NCBI GenBank assembly: GCA_003282175.1
Contig: QBZX01000003.1
Span: 1 to 64,000 of the forward strand
Origin: Pelagibacteraceae bacterium AG-337-G06
GTDB lineage: Bacteria; Pseudomonadota; Alphaproteobacteria; Pelagibacterales; AG-422-B15
Length of the DNA: 64,000 bases
Direction of reading: 5' to 3'
Shown here: positions 30,433 to 40,429 of the stretch, one piece after another
Layout of the letters: the number at the start of each line of letters is the position of its first letter
Position numbering within the stretch: the first letter of the stretch is position 1
Translations under genes and position numbers: made by a program
Notes under the pieces: model-generated
What the model was told of the DNA's origin: nothing
Seen by the model: the letters and a program-made list of their open reading frames with translations, nothing else
Database searches by the model: none

Positions 30433-31695
30433 ATGTATCTATTAAGCAAAAAAATCTTGGTTTTTATAGCTGGTCTGTTTCTTATTATTGCGATCGCTTA
30501 TTATTTATCATTATCTTTTAACGACAAAAATGACATTCAAATACCGGTAGAGCCGAATCAAATTCAGGAGGATCATAATGAGATGAAAGATAGTTTGGAC
30601 ATATTCTTTTCATTTCTCGAGTACTATGACCTTAAAGAGGGTGATACATTTATAAGCACTCTAAAAAAAACTAACCTTAATAAAAAAGAAATCGATCAAT
30701 TAATTACAGCTGCAAGAGATGTAATGGATATAAACCAATTAAGAATCGGAACACGCATAGAGATAATTTCTGATCTTATAAAAGAAAAAAGAATTGTTAA
30801 TGAAGTTGTAATTTATCCTGATAGTCAAGAAAAAATATCAGTATTTAGAATAGACGATAAATTTACAGTTCGTAAAGATGTAAAAACACTCTACTCAGAA
30901 CTTGTGTTCCATGAAATTGAAATAGATAAGAGCATCTACTCATCGCTTAAAAATATTAACGTACCAGACAATATAATTATGTCATTTGTACAACTTTTTA
31001 GTTTTGATATTGATTTTCAACGAGATATAAGAAACGGAAATAAGATAAATATTCTATTTGAACAATATAAAGATAAGAATGGGGAGTTAATCAAAACAGG
31101 TTCTATTTTTTTTGCAGAAATTATTTTAATAAAAGATAGTTACGAACTTTATAAGTTCGAAGATAATAATTATATTGAATATTTTAATAGCGACGGCAAA
31201 AGTGCTACAAAAGCCTTGATGAAAACTCCATTAAATGGCGCAAGATTGTCATCAGCCTACGGTATGAGAAAACACCCTATACTAGGATATAACAAAAAGC
31301 ATATGGGAGTTGACTTTGCTGCCCCCATGGGTACACCAATCATGGCTGCCGGAACAGGTCATATTGAATACATTGGTACCAACGGTGGTGCTGGAAAATA
31401 TATTCGAATTAAACACTTGAATGGCTATAAGACAAGCTATTCTCATCTCAGTAGCTATGCTTCTGGCATGCAAAAAAATATTAGGGTCAAACAAGGTCAA
31501 ACTATTGGTTATGTAGGAAGTACAGGATTATCAACAGGTCCGCATCTTCATTATGAGGTTATATTTAACGGTGAAAAAATTAATCCGATGAAGATGAAAC
31601 TTCCATCAGGTAAAAAATTAAAAGGTATAAATTTAAATAACTTTCTCACAGAAAGAGACAGGATAAATGATGAGATTTCAAAAATTAGGAATTAG
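30433..31695 (+). CDS. M23-family peptidoglycan endopeptidase, membrane anchored
   Basis: 420 residues. An N-terminal hydrophobic segment (about 5-27) anchors it to the inner membrane, and residues about 30-250 form an OapA/LysM-like and linker region. The C-terminal LytM domain carries SSAYGMRKHPILGY, HMGVDFAAPMGTPI and GPHLHYEV, giving the zinc ligands H, D and H and the catalytic HxH. It would cut peptide cross-links for cell growth. I chose the ATG at 30433 because GAAGAG lies six bases upstream; an in-frame TTG at 30427 would overlap that site. Its 3' end overlaps the convergent DUF4167 gene by 11 bp. Confidence 0.9.
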   Translation: MYLLSKKILVFIAGLFLIIAIAYYLSLSFNDKNDIQIPVEPNQIQEDHNEMKDSLDIFFSFLEYYDLKEGDTFISTLKKTNLNKKEIDQLITAARDVMDINQLRIGTRIEIISDLIKEKRIVNEVVIYPDSQEKISVFRIDDKFTVRKDVKTLYSELVFHEIEIDKSIYSSLKNINVPDNIIMSFVQLFSFDIDFQRDIRNGNKINILFEQYKDKNGELIKTGSIFFAEIILIKDSYELYKFEDNNYIEYFNSDGKSATKALMKTPLNGARLSSAYGMRKHPILGYNKKHMGVDFAAPMGTPIMAAGTGHIEYIGTNGGAGKYIRIKHLNGYKTSYSHLSSYASGMQKNIRVKQGQTIGYVGSTGLSTGPHLHYEVIFNGEKINPMKMKLPSGKKLKGINLNNFLTERDRINDEISKIRN

Positions 31696-32026
31696 CTTCT
31701 TCTATAGCTTTAGCAGGATCTAAAGTTTCTACAAGCAAAGTTTTCTCATCTGCGGACTCAGTTTTAATAGCTTTTACTTCAACATTACCATTATTTCTAT
31801 CTTGACGGTCATTTATCAAACGACTGTAGTGCTCGGCATGCTGTAAATAATTTTCAGCACCTACATGATCTCCTGAAGCTGCTGCATCTTTTGCCAGGAC
31901 TTTATACTTTTCAAGCACTGTGGATAGATTTCCTCTAACGCGAGTAGAGCTATTACCATTAACAAAACTATCACCTGAATGTCTATTGTTTGACCTTTTA
32001 AAAGGTCTGGTTTTTCTATTTTTCAC
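31685..32026 (-). CDS. DUF4167-domain protein
   Basis: 113 residues with the alphaproteobacterial DUF4167 block: basic N-terminus (KNRKTRPFKRSNNRH), then STRVRGNLSTVLEKYKVLAKDAAASGDHVGAENYLQHAEHY. The domain is predicted helical and often has RNA-binding-like basic flanks; function unproven. The C-terminal tail (about 80-113) is acidic. It is the last gene after lysC-ispG-prfA-prmC, the usual place for this family, 102 bp downstream of prmC. Confidence 0.85.
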   Translation of the reverse strand: MKNRKTRPFKRSNNRHSGDSFVNGNSSTRVRGNLSTVLEKYKVLAKDAAASGDHVGAENYLQHAEHYSRLINDRQDRNNGNVEVKAIKTESADEKTLLVETLDPAKAIEEANS

Positions 32027-32128
32027 TCTGAAAATTAATTCCTAAATATAATTGGAAATTTTTTAATTAATTCTTTTAAAAGAATGTTTGTAAATTAGTG
32101 TTTACTATAAAAATAATCAAGTTTTTAT

Positions 32129-32956
32129 TTAATTACTTTCAGCAATAACACATCTAGGAATATTTGATATATCATTTTTTATAGAAACAACCTTAAAGTT
32201 GTTATTTTTCAATATCTTAACTACTCCATCATGTTGATTTATTCCTACTTCAAAGAATAAATATTGCTTCCTCTTCACCTTTTTTGCTAAATTCTGAATT
32301 ATATTTCTGTAAAAATAAAGTCCTTCTTCATCTGCAAATAATGCTTTTATGGGCTCAAAATCCATAACATCTACCATGATATTATTTTTTTCTTCAAATG
32401 GAATATATGGTGGATTACTTATTATAATATCGAATGAACTAGTGTCAAAATTAGAAAAATCTCTCTCCAAAAATTTTAACCTATCTTTATTTAATAAAAA
32501 TTCTTTATTTATTTCTGAAACCTTAATAGCTTCTTTATCAATTTCAATACCTGTTCCTAAACTTGATAAATATTCATTTAACAAAGAAATAATCAAGCAT
32601 CCAGATCCTGAGCCAAGATCTAAAAAATTATAAGATTTTGTTAGATCAGGAAAATACTCAATGACTGATTCAATTAACAATTCACTATCTGATCTTGGAA
32701 TGAGAACAGAATAATCAACATAAAAATCATTTTTCCAAAATGATTTGGTATTCGTTATGTAAGCAATTGGCTCTGAATTTTTTCTTCTATTAATTAGTTG
32801 TTCAAAATTTTTTAAATCCTTTTCACCTACTTTTTTATTATTATTTAAATTTATTTCTTCATTACTCAATCCAAGCGCATGTGATAAAAGTAACTTTTTC
32901 TCAAAAACAGAGATAGAATTCTTTGTTGAATATAGAATCTCATCTATTGTTGTCAT
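32129..32956 (-). CDS. prmC: Peptide chain release factor N5-glutamine methyltransferase
   Basis: 275 residues: a helical N-terminal domain and a class I methyltransferase with FLDLGSGSGCLIISLL and the catalytic NPPYIP motif. PrmC methylates the glutamine of the GGQ motif in release factors 1 and 2. The ATG at 32956 follows the prfA stop by a single base; an upstream TTG at 32977 would overlap prfA and is less likely. Adjacency to its substrate gene prfA confirms the call. Confidence 0.93.
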   Translation of the reverse strand: MTTIDEILYSTKNSISVFEKKLLLSHALGLSNEEINLNNNKKVGEKDLKNFEQLINRRKNSEPIAYITNTKSFWKNDFYVDYSVLIPRSDSELLIESVIEYFPDLTKSYNFLDLGSGSGCLIISLLNEYLSSLGTGIEIDKEAIKVSEINKEFLLNKDRLKFLERDFSNFDTSSFDIIISNPPYIPFEEKNNIMVDVMDFEPIKALFADEEGLYFYRNIIQNLAKKVKRKQYLFFEVGINQHDGVVKILKNNNFKVVSIKNDISNIPRCVIAESN

Positions 32957-32957
32957 T

Positions 32958-34007
32958 TTAATTACTCTGATCTGCAATAATTAAATTTGAGATTACTTCC
33001 TCAAGACCAGAGGCATTCAAAATTTGCTCTAGTTTATATAACGTTAAATTAATTCTATGATCAGTAACTCTTCCTTGAGGGAAGTTATAAGTCCTAATTC
33101 TTTCAGATCTATCACCTGAACCAATCTGAGATTTTCTCTTATCTGCAATATCATCTTCCTGTTTTTTTCTTTCATGATCGTAAAGTCTTGTTTTTAATAC
33201 AAGCATAGCTTTTGCTTTATTTTTGTGTTGTGATTTCTCATCCTGCTGTTGTACTACAATTCCTGATGGCAGATGAGTAATTCTAACTGCACTATCAGTA
33301 GTATTTACATGTTGGCCCCCAGCTCCACTTGAGCGAAATACATCAACCCTTATATCTTTTTCGTCAATTTGAATATCAACATCCTCAGCTTCAGGCAACA
33401 CTACAACACTGGCTGCAGATGTATGAACTCTTCCTTGAGACTCAGTTTCAGGAACCCTTTGGACCCTATGAACACCAGACTCAAACTTCAGTTTTGAATA
33501 GACACTCTGTCCTGATATTTTTGCTATTACCTCTTTCATGCCCCCTTTTTCAGAATCAGAAACAGACAAATAATCGACTTTCCAATTTTGATCCTCCGCA
33601 TATCGCTGGTACATGCGCAATAGTTCATTTGCAAATAACGCCGCCTCATCTCCACCTGTTCCAGCTCTAATTTCAAGAATTACATCTTTTTGATCTAATG
33701 GATCTTTTGGAATCAATAATTGTTTTAAAGATTCTTCTGATGATTGAAGATTTAATTTTAAGTTACCGATCTCAGATTTTGCAATTTCTATTAGATCGTT
33801 ATCATTTCCTTCTAAAACAGCATTTAAATCTTCATGCTCTTTAAGAAGAGATAAATAAACATTTATTTGTTCCGCTAAAGGTTTAATTTCTGCGTATTCC
33901 TTTGAAATTGAAACATATTTTTCTTTATCATTTACTGCAGTAGTTAGCTCTTTTTCTAAAGAATTAAATTTATTTAATATTTTATCTAACTCGTCTCGCT
34001 TAATCAT
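32958..34007 (-). CDS. prfA: Peptide chain release factor 1
   Basis: 349 residues. The GGQ motif sits in SGAGGQHVN at about 230-232, and the stop-codon reading P-x-T motif is PET at 186-188 ([11 protein letters not shown]), the RF1 type that recognises UAA and UAG. Coiled-coil domain 1 is at 1-100. It overlaps ispG by 8 bp and is followed one base later by prmC. Confidence 0.96.
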   Translation of the reverse strand: MIKRDELDKILNKFNSLEKELTTAVNDKEKYVSISKEYAEIKPLAEQINVYLSLLKEHEDLNAVLEGNDNDLIEIAKSEIGNLKLNLQSSEESLKQLLIPKDPLDQKDVILEIRAGTGGDEAALFANELLRMYQRYAEDQNWKVDYLSVSDSEKGGMKEVIAKISGQSVYSKLKFESGVHRVQRVPETESQGRVHTSAASVVVLPEAEDVDIQIDEKDIRVDVFRSSGAGGQHVNTTDSAVRITHLPSGIVVQQQDEKSQHKNKAKAMLVLKTRLYDHERKKQEDDIADKRKSQIGSGDRSERIRTYNFPQGRVTDHRINLTLYKLEQILNASGLEEVISNLIIADQSN

Positions 34008-35091
34008 TTATTGTTCTAACTTTTTGCTCAACAAGCTCAACTACATGGTCAACAATTTCAGGATTGGTAATTTTATGATCTGCAATACCTGACAAATAAA
34101 TCATATTATTACCCTTACCTCCTCCAGTAAGACCGATGTCACTTTTGAGTGCCTCTCCTGGACCGTTAACAACACATCCAATGATTGAAAGTGTGAGAGG
34201 TGTTTTTATGTGTGCAAGTCTTTGTTCTAATTTTTTGACTGTTTCAATCACTGGGAAAGCCTGTCTCGCACATGAAGGGCAAGAGATAATTTTTATTCCT
34301 CTTGAACCTAAATCTAAGCTTTTTAATATTTCATAACCAACTTTAATTTCTTCTATTGGATCGGCAGTAAGTGATACTCTTATCGTATCCCCAATGCCTT
34401 TTGATAAAAGATTACCAATGCTTATCGAAGATTTAATTGAACCAGATAAATAAGTGCCCGCCTCGGTAAGCCCAACATGAAATGGATAATCACATAATTG
34501 AGCAAGCTTTTCGTATGATTCAATAGTTATAAATACATCAGAAGCTTTAACGCTTATTTTAAAGTTTTCAAAATTATTATCTTCCAATAACTTTATATTT
34601 TCTAACGCACTTTCAACCAATGCATCTGAGCATGGTTCCTTATATTTCATTAGTATTTTTTCATCTATTGAACCAGCATTAACTCCCACTCTCATACTAA
34701 TATTATTTTGCTTTGCAGCTTCAATCACTTCAATAATTTTTTCTTTTCCAATGTTTCCAGGATTCACTCTCAAACAGGCTGCACCAGCTTCTGCCGCTTC
34801 TATTGCACGCTTATAGTGAAAGTGTATATCTGCAACGATCGGAACACTTGATTGATTTACTACCTCTTTAAGAGACTCAGTAGATCTTTTGTCTGGACAG
34901 GAAACCCTAACAATGTCAGCACCTTCTTCAACCAATGAGTTGATTTGAGAGACTGTAGCATCAATATCTGTAGTTAAAGTATTGGTCATTGATTGAACTG
35001 TGATTTTCGAATCTCCACCAACTTGCACGTGACCAACATTAATCATTTTAGTCTTACGTCTGACTATAGTATGTTTAAAATCTTCCCTCAC
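34000..35091 (-). CDS. ispG: 4-hydroxy-3-methylbut-2-enyl diphosphate synthase (IspG/GcpE)
   Basis: 363 residues: N-terminal TIM barrel ([33 protein letters not shown]) and a C-terminal 4Fe-4S domain with ISCPSCAR and [10 protein letters not shown] supplying the three cysteines. It catalyses the penultimate step of the non-mevalonate isoprenoid pathway, reducing methylerythritol cyclodiphosphate. The last enzyme, IspH, is encoded at the right edge of the window. It lies in the lysC-ispG-prfA operon. Confidence 0.96.
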   Translation of the reverse strand: MREDFKHTIVRRKTKMINVGHVQVGGDSKITVQSMTNTLTTDIDATVSQINSLVEEGADIVRVSCPDKRSTESLKEVVNQSSVPIVADIHFHYKRAIEAAEAGAACLRVNPGNIGKEKIIEVIEAAKQNNISMRVGVNAGSIDEKILMKYKEPCSDALVESALENIKLLEDNNFENFKISVKASDVFITIESYEKLAQLCDYPFHVGLTEAGTYLSGSIKSSISIGNLLSKGIGDTIRVSLTADPIEEIKVGYEILKSLDLGSRGIKIISCPSCARQAFPVIETVKKLEQRLAHIKTPLTLSIIGCVVNGPGEALKSDIGLTGGGKGNNMIYLSGIADHKITNPEIVDHVVELVEQKVRTIND

Positions 35092-35122
35092 AATAAAACC
35101 TTATTAATATTTTTAAATTATA

Positions 35123-36340
35123 TTATATTTTATCTAGATTAAATACACTGTGTAGCGCATTTACAGCTGCCTCTGTTTTATTTCTATCAATTAAAACACT
35201 AATTTTAATTTCTGAAGTAGATATGACCTCAATATTAATATTATTATCAGAGAGACACTCAAACATTTTTGCTGCTATTCCAGGCTGATTTCTCATACCT
35301 GAACCAATTATTGAAACTTTTGATAAGTTTTGTTCATCCAATACTTTAGAAAAAATTATTCTTTCTTTGAGCTTCACAAGTACGGCGAGTGACTTCTTCA
35401 ATTCAGTCATCGGGACTGTGAAAGTTATATTAGTCATTTTTCTTTCAATAAAATTATTTTGGACAATCATATCAACATTTACTGATGAACTGGCCAATTC
35501 TTTGAATATTTCTGCTGCAACTCCAGGCTTATCCTCGACATCAATAATAGTTATTTTTGCCTCATCTTTAGAGTAAGCAACGCCTGTAACTGCCCGAGTT
35601 TCATTCGATACATCATTTGAAATTTGTGTACCTTCATCAGAAGGATTAAATGTTGATCTTACATTAACATTCACATCATGATTCATTGCAGACTCAACAG
35701 ATGAAGTTTGAAGGACTTTCGCACCTTGAGAGGCCATTTCGATCATCTCTTCATAAGAAATTTTATCAAGTCTTCTGACTTTGTCTGTCATTTTAGGATC
35801 AGAAGTATAAACACCATCAACATCAGTATAGATATCACACCTTTCCGCAGTAACTGCCGCAGCTAAAAAGACCGCTGTATTGTCTGATCCACCTCGGCCA
35901 ATAGTTGTTATTCTTCCTTCTGAAGATATTCCTTGAAATCCTGCAACCACTGCAACTTTTTTCTCTTTGAAATCGTTGACAATGCCATCCGGAACTATTT
36001 TATCAATAAAGGCATTTCGATGTTGGCCTCTAGTAATAATGGGTATTTGCCATCCTAACCATGACCTTGCTGGTACGTTAAGTTTTTTTAGTGCCAAGGA
36101 CATAAGGCCAGCAGTAATTTGCTCACCGGACGAGACAACAAGGTCATATTCACTATCATCATTAAAATCGATACTGTTGACATGATCGATTAAACTATTT
36201 GTAGTTCCAGACATGGCTGATACGACTACGATAATGTTGTTGTTTTTATCGTATTCAGATTTAACAATTTTTGCAGCAGACTCTATTAATTTTGTAGTAG
36301 CAACAGAGGTACCGCCGAATTTTAAAACAAGTGTGGACAT
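35123..36340 (-). CDS. lysC: Aspartate kinase
   Basis: 405 residues: an amino-acid kinase domain beginning LVLKFGGTSVA, with GRGGSDNTAVFLAAA and DIYTDVDGVYTSDP, then two ACT domains (about 265-405) for feedback control by lysine and/or threonine. It phosphorylates aspartate for lysine, threonine and methionine synthesis. This is the monofunctional lysine-sensitive type usual in alphaproteobacteria. It heads the leftward lysC-ispG-prfA-prmC operon. Confidence 0.95.
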   Translation of the reverse strand: MSTLVLKFGGTSVATTKLIESAAKIVKSEYDKNNNIIVVVSAMSGTTNSLIDHVNSIDFNDDSEYDLVVSSGEQITAGLMSLALKKLNVPARSWLGWQIPIITRGQHRNAFIDKIVPDGIVNDFKEKKVAVVAGFQGISSEGRITTIGRGGSDNTAVFLAAAVTAERCDIYTDVDGVYTSDPKMTDKVRRLDKISYEEMIEMASQGAKVLQTSSVESAMNHDVNVNVRSTFNPSDEGTQISNDVSNETRAVTGVAYSKDEAKITIIDVEDKPGVAAEIFKELASSSVNVDMIVQNNFIERKMTNITFTVPMTELKKSLAVLVKLKERIIFSKVLDEQNLSKVSIIGSGMRNQPGIAAKMFECLSDNNINIEVISTSEIKISVLIDRNKTEAAVNALHSVFNLDKI

Positions 36341-36445
36341 TTTCTATATCGTAACTAAATAGTTTATCGTGATATTTTAAAGAATTAAAAATAAGAAGTA
36401 CTGTATAACCTCAGTTAAATCAAGTACTACTTAAGTCATTGTATT

Positions 36446-37177
36446 ATGGATATAAATTCAATTGATAAGAATGAAATTGAGAAATTCAGAAATCTCTCAA
36501 AAGAGTGGTGGAAGCACGATGGCAAATTCAAAACTTTACACAAATTTAACCCTGTTCGTCTCTCTTACATAATTCAAACTATAAAAGATCATTTTGCTAT
36601 AAACTCCGAAAACAACAAACCACTTAAAGGTTTATCAATTTTGGATATAGGGTGCGGCGGCGGATTAATGTGCGAACCATTAGCCAGACTAGGTGCCAAA
36701 GTAACTGGAATAGACGCATTAGAGAAAAACTGTCTTACAGCAAAAATTCATGCTGAAGAAAATGGACTAGACATTAATTATATTATGAGTACCGTTGAGG
36801 AGCTTCCCAAAACAAATCAATATGATGTAATATTAAATTTAGAAGTTATTGAACATGTCAATAATCCGAGAGAGTTTATTAATCAAAGTTGCAATCTGGT
36901 AAACAATAATGGATTGATGTTTATTGCAACGATTAATAAAACATTATTTTCTCTGGTGTTTGCTAAATTTACAGCTGAATATATATTAGGATTTCTTCCG
37001 AAGGGCACTCATAATTGGAATAAGTTCTTAACACCAGAAGAAATTTATTCTTTCCTTATTCAAAACAAATTTGATGTTATTGGAAGTGTGGGAGTTAATT
37101 ATAATCCTTTAGGCGATACATGGTACAAGTCTCAAAATATGAACGCTAATTATATGGTAGCTGGTAAAAAAATTTAA
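36446..37177 (+). CDS. ubiG: Ubiquinone biosynthesis O-methyltransferase
   Basis: 243 residues with the UbiG opening (EIEKFRNLSKEWWKHDGKFKTLHKFNPVR), the SAM motif ILDIGCGGGLMCEPLARLG and the LNLEVIEHVNNPREF region. It performs both O-methylations of the ubiquinone ring at the membrane. It is divergent from lysC and overlaps the convergent DUF1178 gene by 4 bp. Confidence 0.95.
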   Translation: MDINSIDKNEIEKFRNLSKEWWKHDGKFKTLHKFNPVRLSYIIQTIKDHFAINSENNKPLKGLSILDIGCGGGLMCEPLARLGAKVTGIDALEKNCLTAKIHAEENGLDINYIMSTVEELPKTNQYDVILNLEVIEHVNNPREFINQSCNLVNNNGLMFIATINKTLFSLVFAKFTAEYILGFLPKGTHNWNKFLTPEEIYSFLIQNKFDVIGSVGVNYNPLGDTWYKSQNMNANYMVAGKKI

Positions 37178-37590
37178 TTCTTCTCTTCAACCCAAGGTAT
37201 TGATGCGACTTCAATACCCTCATCATTTAGCTCTACAACATCTTCTTTAGTGGCCTTGCCGTAAATAGGTTTTTTGTCTTTCTTACCATAGTGTATTTTC
37301 CTTGCTTCATAAGCAAAATTATCACCTACATAATCGCAATTTTTTTCAATAAATTTTTTTACATCCTTAATTTTATTTTTTAATTCTCGTAGAACCTTTT
37401 CTGACGATTTATCCTTACCCTTATTGACAGATACATTCGGCTTAGAAAGTGTTTTTTCTATATTAGAGGAATTGCAAATTACACACTCAACTAATTTTTG
37501 TTTAATCTGAGTATCACAAGATTTAGAGTTAGAAAACCACCCTTCAAATTCAGAAGAACAATCTTTGCACATTAAATTAAATACGATCAT
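37174..37590 (-). CDS. DUF1178-family protein
   Basis: 138 residues. The N-terminal zinc-ribbon-like part has C-x2-C twice (MCKDC and ECVICN), with the family blocks FEGWFSNSKSC and the C-terminal ARKIHYGKKDKKPIYGKAT. Function unknown; it regularly neighbours the carbon-nitrogen hydrolase and glutaredoxin genes found here. It is 13 bp from the nitrilase gene. Confidence 0.85.
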   Translation of the reverse strand: MIVFNLMCKDCSSEFEGWFSNSKSCDTQIKQKLVECVICNSSNIEKTLSKPNVSVNKGKDKSSEKVLRELKNKIKDVKKFIEKNCDYVGDNFAYEARKIHYGKKDKKPIYGKATKEDVVELNDEGIEVASIPWVEEKN

Positions 37591-37603
37591 GTATAATATA
37601 TTG

Positions 37604-38431
37604 TTACGAAATAGTTCTTTTCAATAGTTTTGATTGGTAACTAGGCATATTTTTTCTAATATTATAAACTTCATCCATATTAATTTTACAGGTTATTATT
37701 CCAGTTCCACTCATTTTTTCTTTTAAGATTTTGCCATATGGCGAGACTATGAGGCTATGACCATATGTTTTTCTTTTAGGAGTATTTTGACCACATTGAG
37801 CAGGTGCGAATACATAACATCCGCTTTCAATAGCTCGTGCTTTTAATAATGTGTGCCAGTGAGCTTTTCCAGTAGTAACCGTAAATGCAGAGGGAATTGA
37901 AATTATTTTAGCGCCTCCAGTAACTTGACTTCTATACAATTCTGGAAACCTCATATCATAGCAAATTGAAAGCCCCACTTTGCCCCACGGTGTCTGGCCA
38001 ATCTTTACTTTTTTCCCAGCAGTAAAAATAGAAGACTCCTTATAAAATTCTTTAGAGGAGATGATGGCATCAAACATATGAATTTTGTCATATTTTGAAA
38101 TTATTACACCTTTATTGCTGATTAAGTAAGATCGATTGAAAAGATTATTATTATTATCTTTAATAATGATAGACCCTAAAATAATCCAAACAGAATTATT
38201 CTTAGCAAATTCTTTTACCATATATAAACATGGGTCTTTTTTTTCAGAATAAGTTTCTCTGACTAAATGCTCACGATTTAAAGAAACGATATTAGTTATT
38301 TCAGGTGTCAAAATTAAATTTGCATTAAGCTTTACAGCTCTTGTTAAAAATTTGAGTGTTTGATTGAGATTTTTTTTAACCGATTGGCCTGATTTTAATT
38401 GAAGGCAGGCTACTTTAAATCTGTTACCCAT
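37604..38431 (-). CDS. Carbon-nitrogen hydrolase (nitrilase/Nit family)
   Basis: 275 residues with the catalytic triad of the superfamily: E in LILTPEITN, K in SKYDKIHMFD, and C in GLSICYDMRFPELYR. The Nit1/NitFhit-like group acts as amidase, in several cases on deaminated glutathione; that activity fits the adjacent glutaredoxin gene but is inferred. It overlaps grxC by 8 bp. Confidence 0.88.
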   Translation of the reverse strand: MGNRFKVACLQLKSGQSVKKNLNQTLKFLTRAVKLNANLILTPEITNIVSLNREHLVRETYSEKKDPCLYMVKEFAKNNSVWIILGSIIIKDNNNNLFNRSYLISNKGVIISKYDKIHMFDAIISSKEFYKESSIFTAGKKVKIGQTPWGKVGLSICYDMRFPELYRSQVTGGAKIISIPSAFTVTTGKAHWHTLLKARAIESGCYVFAPAQCGQNTPKRKTYGHSLIVSPYGKILKEKMSGTGIITCKINMDEVYNIRKNMPSYQSKLLKRTIS

Positions 38432-38684
38432 CTAAAATACTGTCAAGCTTGCCGCTTAAATCAAGTTTTTTTAATTCTTGATATCCTCCGATATGTAAAT
38501 CTTTATAGAAAATTTGTGGAACAGTTCTGCGGCCATTTGATTTTTGGAGCATTTCATTTCTCTTTTCAGTCTCAACCTGAATATTGATTTCCTTAAACTG
38601 TATTCCTTTTTCATTTAGTAGTTTTTTTGCTAAGTCACAATAACCACAATTATAAGATGAATACATTATCATAACATTTTCCAT
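38424..38684 (-). CDS. grxC: Glutaredoxin 3-like
   Basis: 86-residue thioredoxin fold. The active site is C13-G-Y-C16 rather than the usual CPYC; RTVPQIF supplies the cis-proline and HIGGYQEL the glutathione-binding GG. It reduces disulphides with glutathione in the cytoplasm. It is 13 bp after mutT and overlaps the nitrilase gene by 8 bp. The glycine replacing proline may alter redox potential. Confidence 0.88.
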   Translation of the reverse strand: MENVMIMYSSYNCGYCDLAKKLLNEKGIQFKEINIQVETEKRNEMLQKSNGRRTVPQIFYKDLHIGGYQELKKLDLSGKLDSILDG

Positions 38685-38697
38685 GACTCTTTTTATA

Positions 38698-39096
38698 TCA
38701 TACCTTCTTCAATAATTGATTAATAATTTTAATATTAGCGGGCAAAAGTTTAATATTTTTAAGTTCTTTCTTTGAAACCCATCTTAATGTTTCATTATCT
38801 TTATTTTTGATTTGACCTGACCAGTGTTTAACCTCAAATGTATACATCATTAACAAGAAAGCTCGATACTGATGCCTAGTGAAAATATAATTCTTTAACT
38901 TATTTTTTGCGATATCAATTCCTAATTCCTCTTTCAATTCTCTTATTAAGGCTTCAAAATAATCTTCGAAATTAGACAATTTTCCTCCAGGAAACTCCCA
39001 ACAATTTCTGAATGTTTTTTTATTTTTTCGACTCATGATTAGAATTTGGTTTTTTTTATTTCTAATTACTGCTGAAGAGCAAAAAACCAGATTCAT
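38698..39096 (-). CDS. mutT: NUDIX hydrolase, MutT (8-oxo-dGTP diphosphatase)
   Basis: 132 residues with a full Nudix box (GGKLSNFEDYFEALIRELKEELGI) and the WEFPGGK entry typical of MutT. It would hydrolyse oxidised dGTP to prevent mutation. The start overlaps the argJ stop by 4 bp, as in other alphaproteobacteria where argJ and mutT are adjacent. Confidence 0.9.
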   Translation of the reverse strand: MNLVFCSSAVIRNKKNQILIMSRKNKKTFRNCWEFPGGKLSNFEDYFEALIRELKEELGIDIAKNKLKNYIFTRHQYRAFLLMMYTFEVKHWSGQIKNKDNETLRWVSKKELKNIKLLPANIKIINQLLKKV

Positions 39097-40328
39097 GACT
39101 TATATGAAGCATTTATATCTATATATTTGTGCGACAAATCACATGTTAAAGTATCAGCATGTGAATTTCCTATTGCGAGATCAATTTGTATCTCAAGCTC
39201 TTTTTGACTTAAGTACTTCTTAATATCAGAGTTATTTATTTTAGTATTAGCTTTTCCATTCATTGCTACTAAGTAGTTGCCAAAGTAAATCTTTAATTTG
39301 CTTTGATTGATTTTTTCATATGTTTTGCCAATTGCCATGATAATTCTCCCCCAATTAGCATCTTCTCCATAAATCGCAGTTTTAAAAAGATTTGAATTTG
39401 CGATAGATCTTGCAATTTTCTCAGCCTGCAAACTATTCTTAGCTTTCTTCACTTTAATTTTGATTAATTTAGTTGCTCCCTCACCATCTCTAACGATTTG
39501 TTCCGATAAAGAGCTAAACACTTTATATAAAGAGATTTTCAAGCTATTTAATCTTTTATCATTTATAGAATTAATTTTGTTTTTAAGTTTAATTTTATTC
39601 GAGCTTGCAAGTATAACTGTATCGTTCGTAGACTCATCGCCGTCAACAGAAATTCTATTGAATGACTTGGCATTAAGTTGTTTTAATAAAGCTTGTAAAA
39701 TTTTCTGAGGAATTTCTAAATCAATAAATATAAATCCTAACATAGTTGCCATATTTGGCTCGATCATTCCGGATCCTTTGGTAATTCCCGTAATTGTTAC
39801 TACTTTGTTATCAACTTTAGTCTTTGATGAAATAGCTTTTGGAAAAGTATCTGTTGTCATTATGGCTTTTGCTGCATCCATCCAATTGTTGTTTTTAATT
39901 TTATTTTTTCTTATCGCATTTATTATTTTTTGTTCAGGAAATTCTTCTCCTATGACACCCGTAGATGCAAAAAATATTTTTCTTTTTGAAACATTAAATA
40001 TATTTGAAACAAGTTCGCTTATCTTTATTAAAGACTGATAACCTTTCTTTCCTGTAAACGTATTTGCATTTCCAGAATTAATTATTATTGCTTGCACCTC
40101 TTTTTTTTTAAGTGCTTTTTCATTCCAGTCAAGAGTACAGGATCTCATAGAAGACTGAGTAAACACTTCAGCTATAGAACCTTTTTCTTTAAAAATAAAA
40201 ATTGCTACATCGTTTCTAGATTTATCGTAAAGATTGGCACAGTAGGTATAAAGTTCTATGCCTTGAATACTTGAAACCTTGTTTACCTTTTTTGGTGCAA
40301 GTGGTGATTTTCTGTATTTTTGTCTCAC
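39093..40328 (-). CDS. argJ: Bifunctional ornithine acetyltransferase / N-acetylglutamate synthase
   Basis: 411 residues of the ArgJ family. GMIEPNMATMLGFIF contains the self-cleavage site before T195, which becomes the nucleophile of the beta subunit. NSGNANTFTGKKG and the C-terminal GEDANWGRIIMAIG are also conserved. It recycles the acetyl group between acetylornithine and glutamate in arginine synthesis. The start is GTG at 40328, preceded by GAGAT at good spacing. Divergent from secA across about 100 bp. Confidence 0.95.
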   Translation of the reverse strand: MRQKYRKSPLAPKKVNKVSSIQGIELYTYCANLYDKSRNDVAIFIFKEKGSIAEVFTQSSMRSCTLDWNEKALKKKEVQAIIINSGNANTFTGKKGYQSLIKISELVSNIFNVSKRKIFFASTGVIGEEFPEQKIINAIRKNKIKNNNWMDAAKAIMTTDTFPKAISSKTKVDNKVVTITGITKGSGMIEPNMATMLGFIFIDLEIPQKILQALLKQLNAKSFNRISVDGDESTNDTVILASSNKIKLKNKINSINDKRLNSLKISLYKVFSSLSEQIVRDGEGATKLIKIKVKKAKNSLQAEKIARSIANSNLFKTAIYGEDANWGRIIMAIGKTYEKINQSKLKIYFGNYLVAMNGKANTKINNSDIKKYLSQKELEIQIDLAIGNSHADTLTCDLSHKYIDINASYKS

Positions 40329-40429
40329 TATGATCTCTTTAATTAATAATACTAATTTTAACTTAATTGAAGTTAGTATTTAATGTATAAAAGCTTGTAA
40401 TTAAATAGAAAATAACAATATCAACTTAC

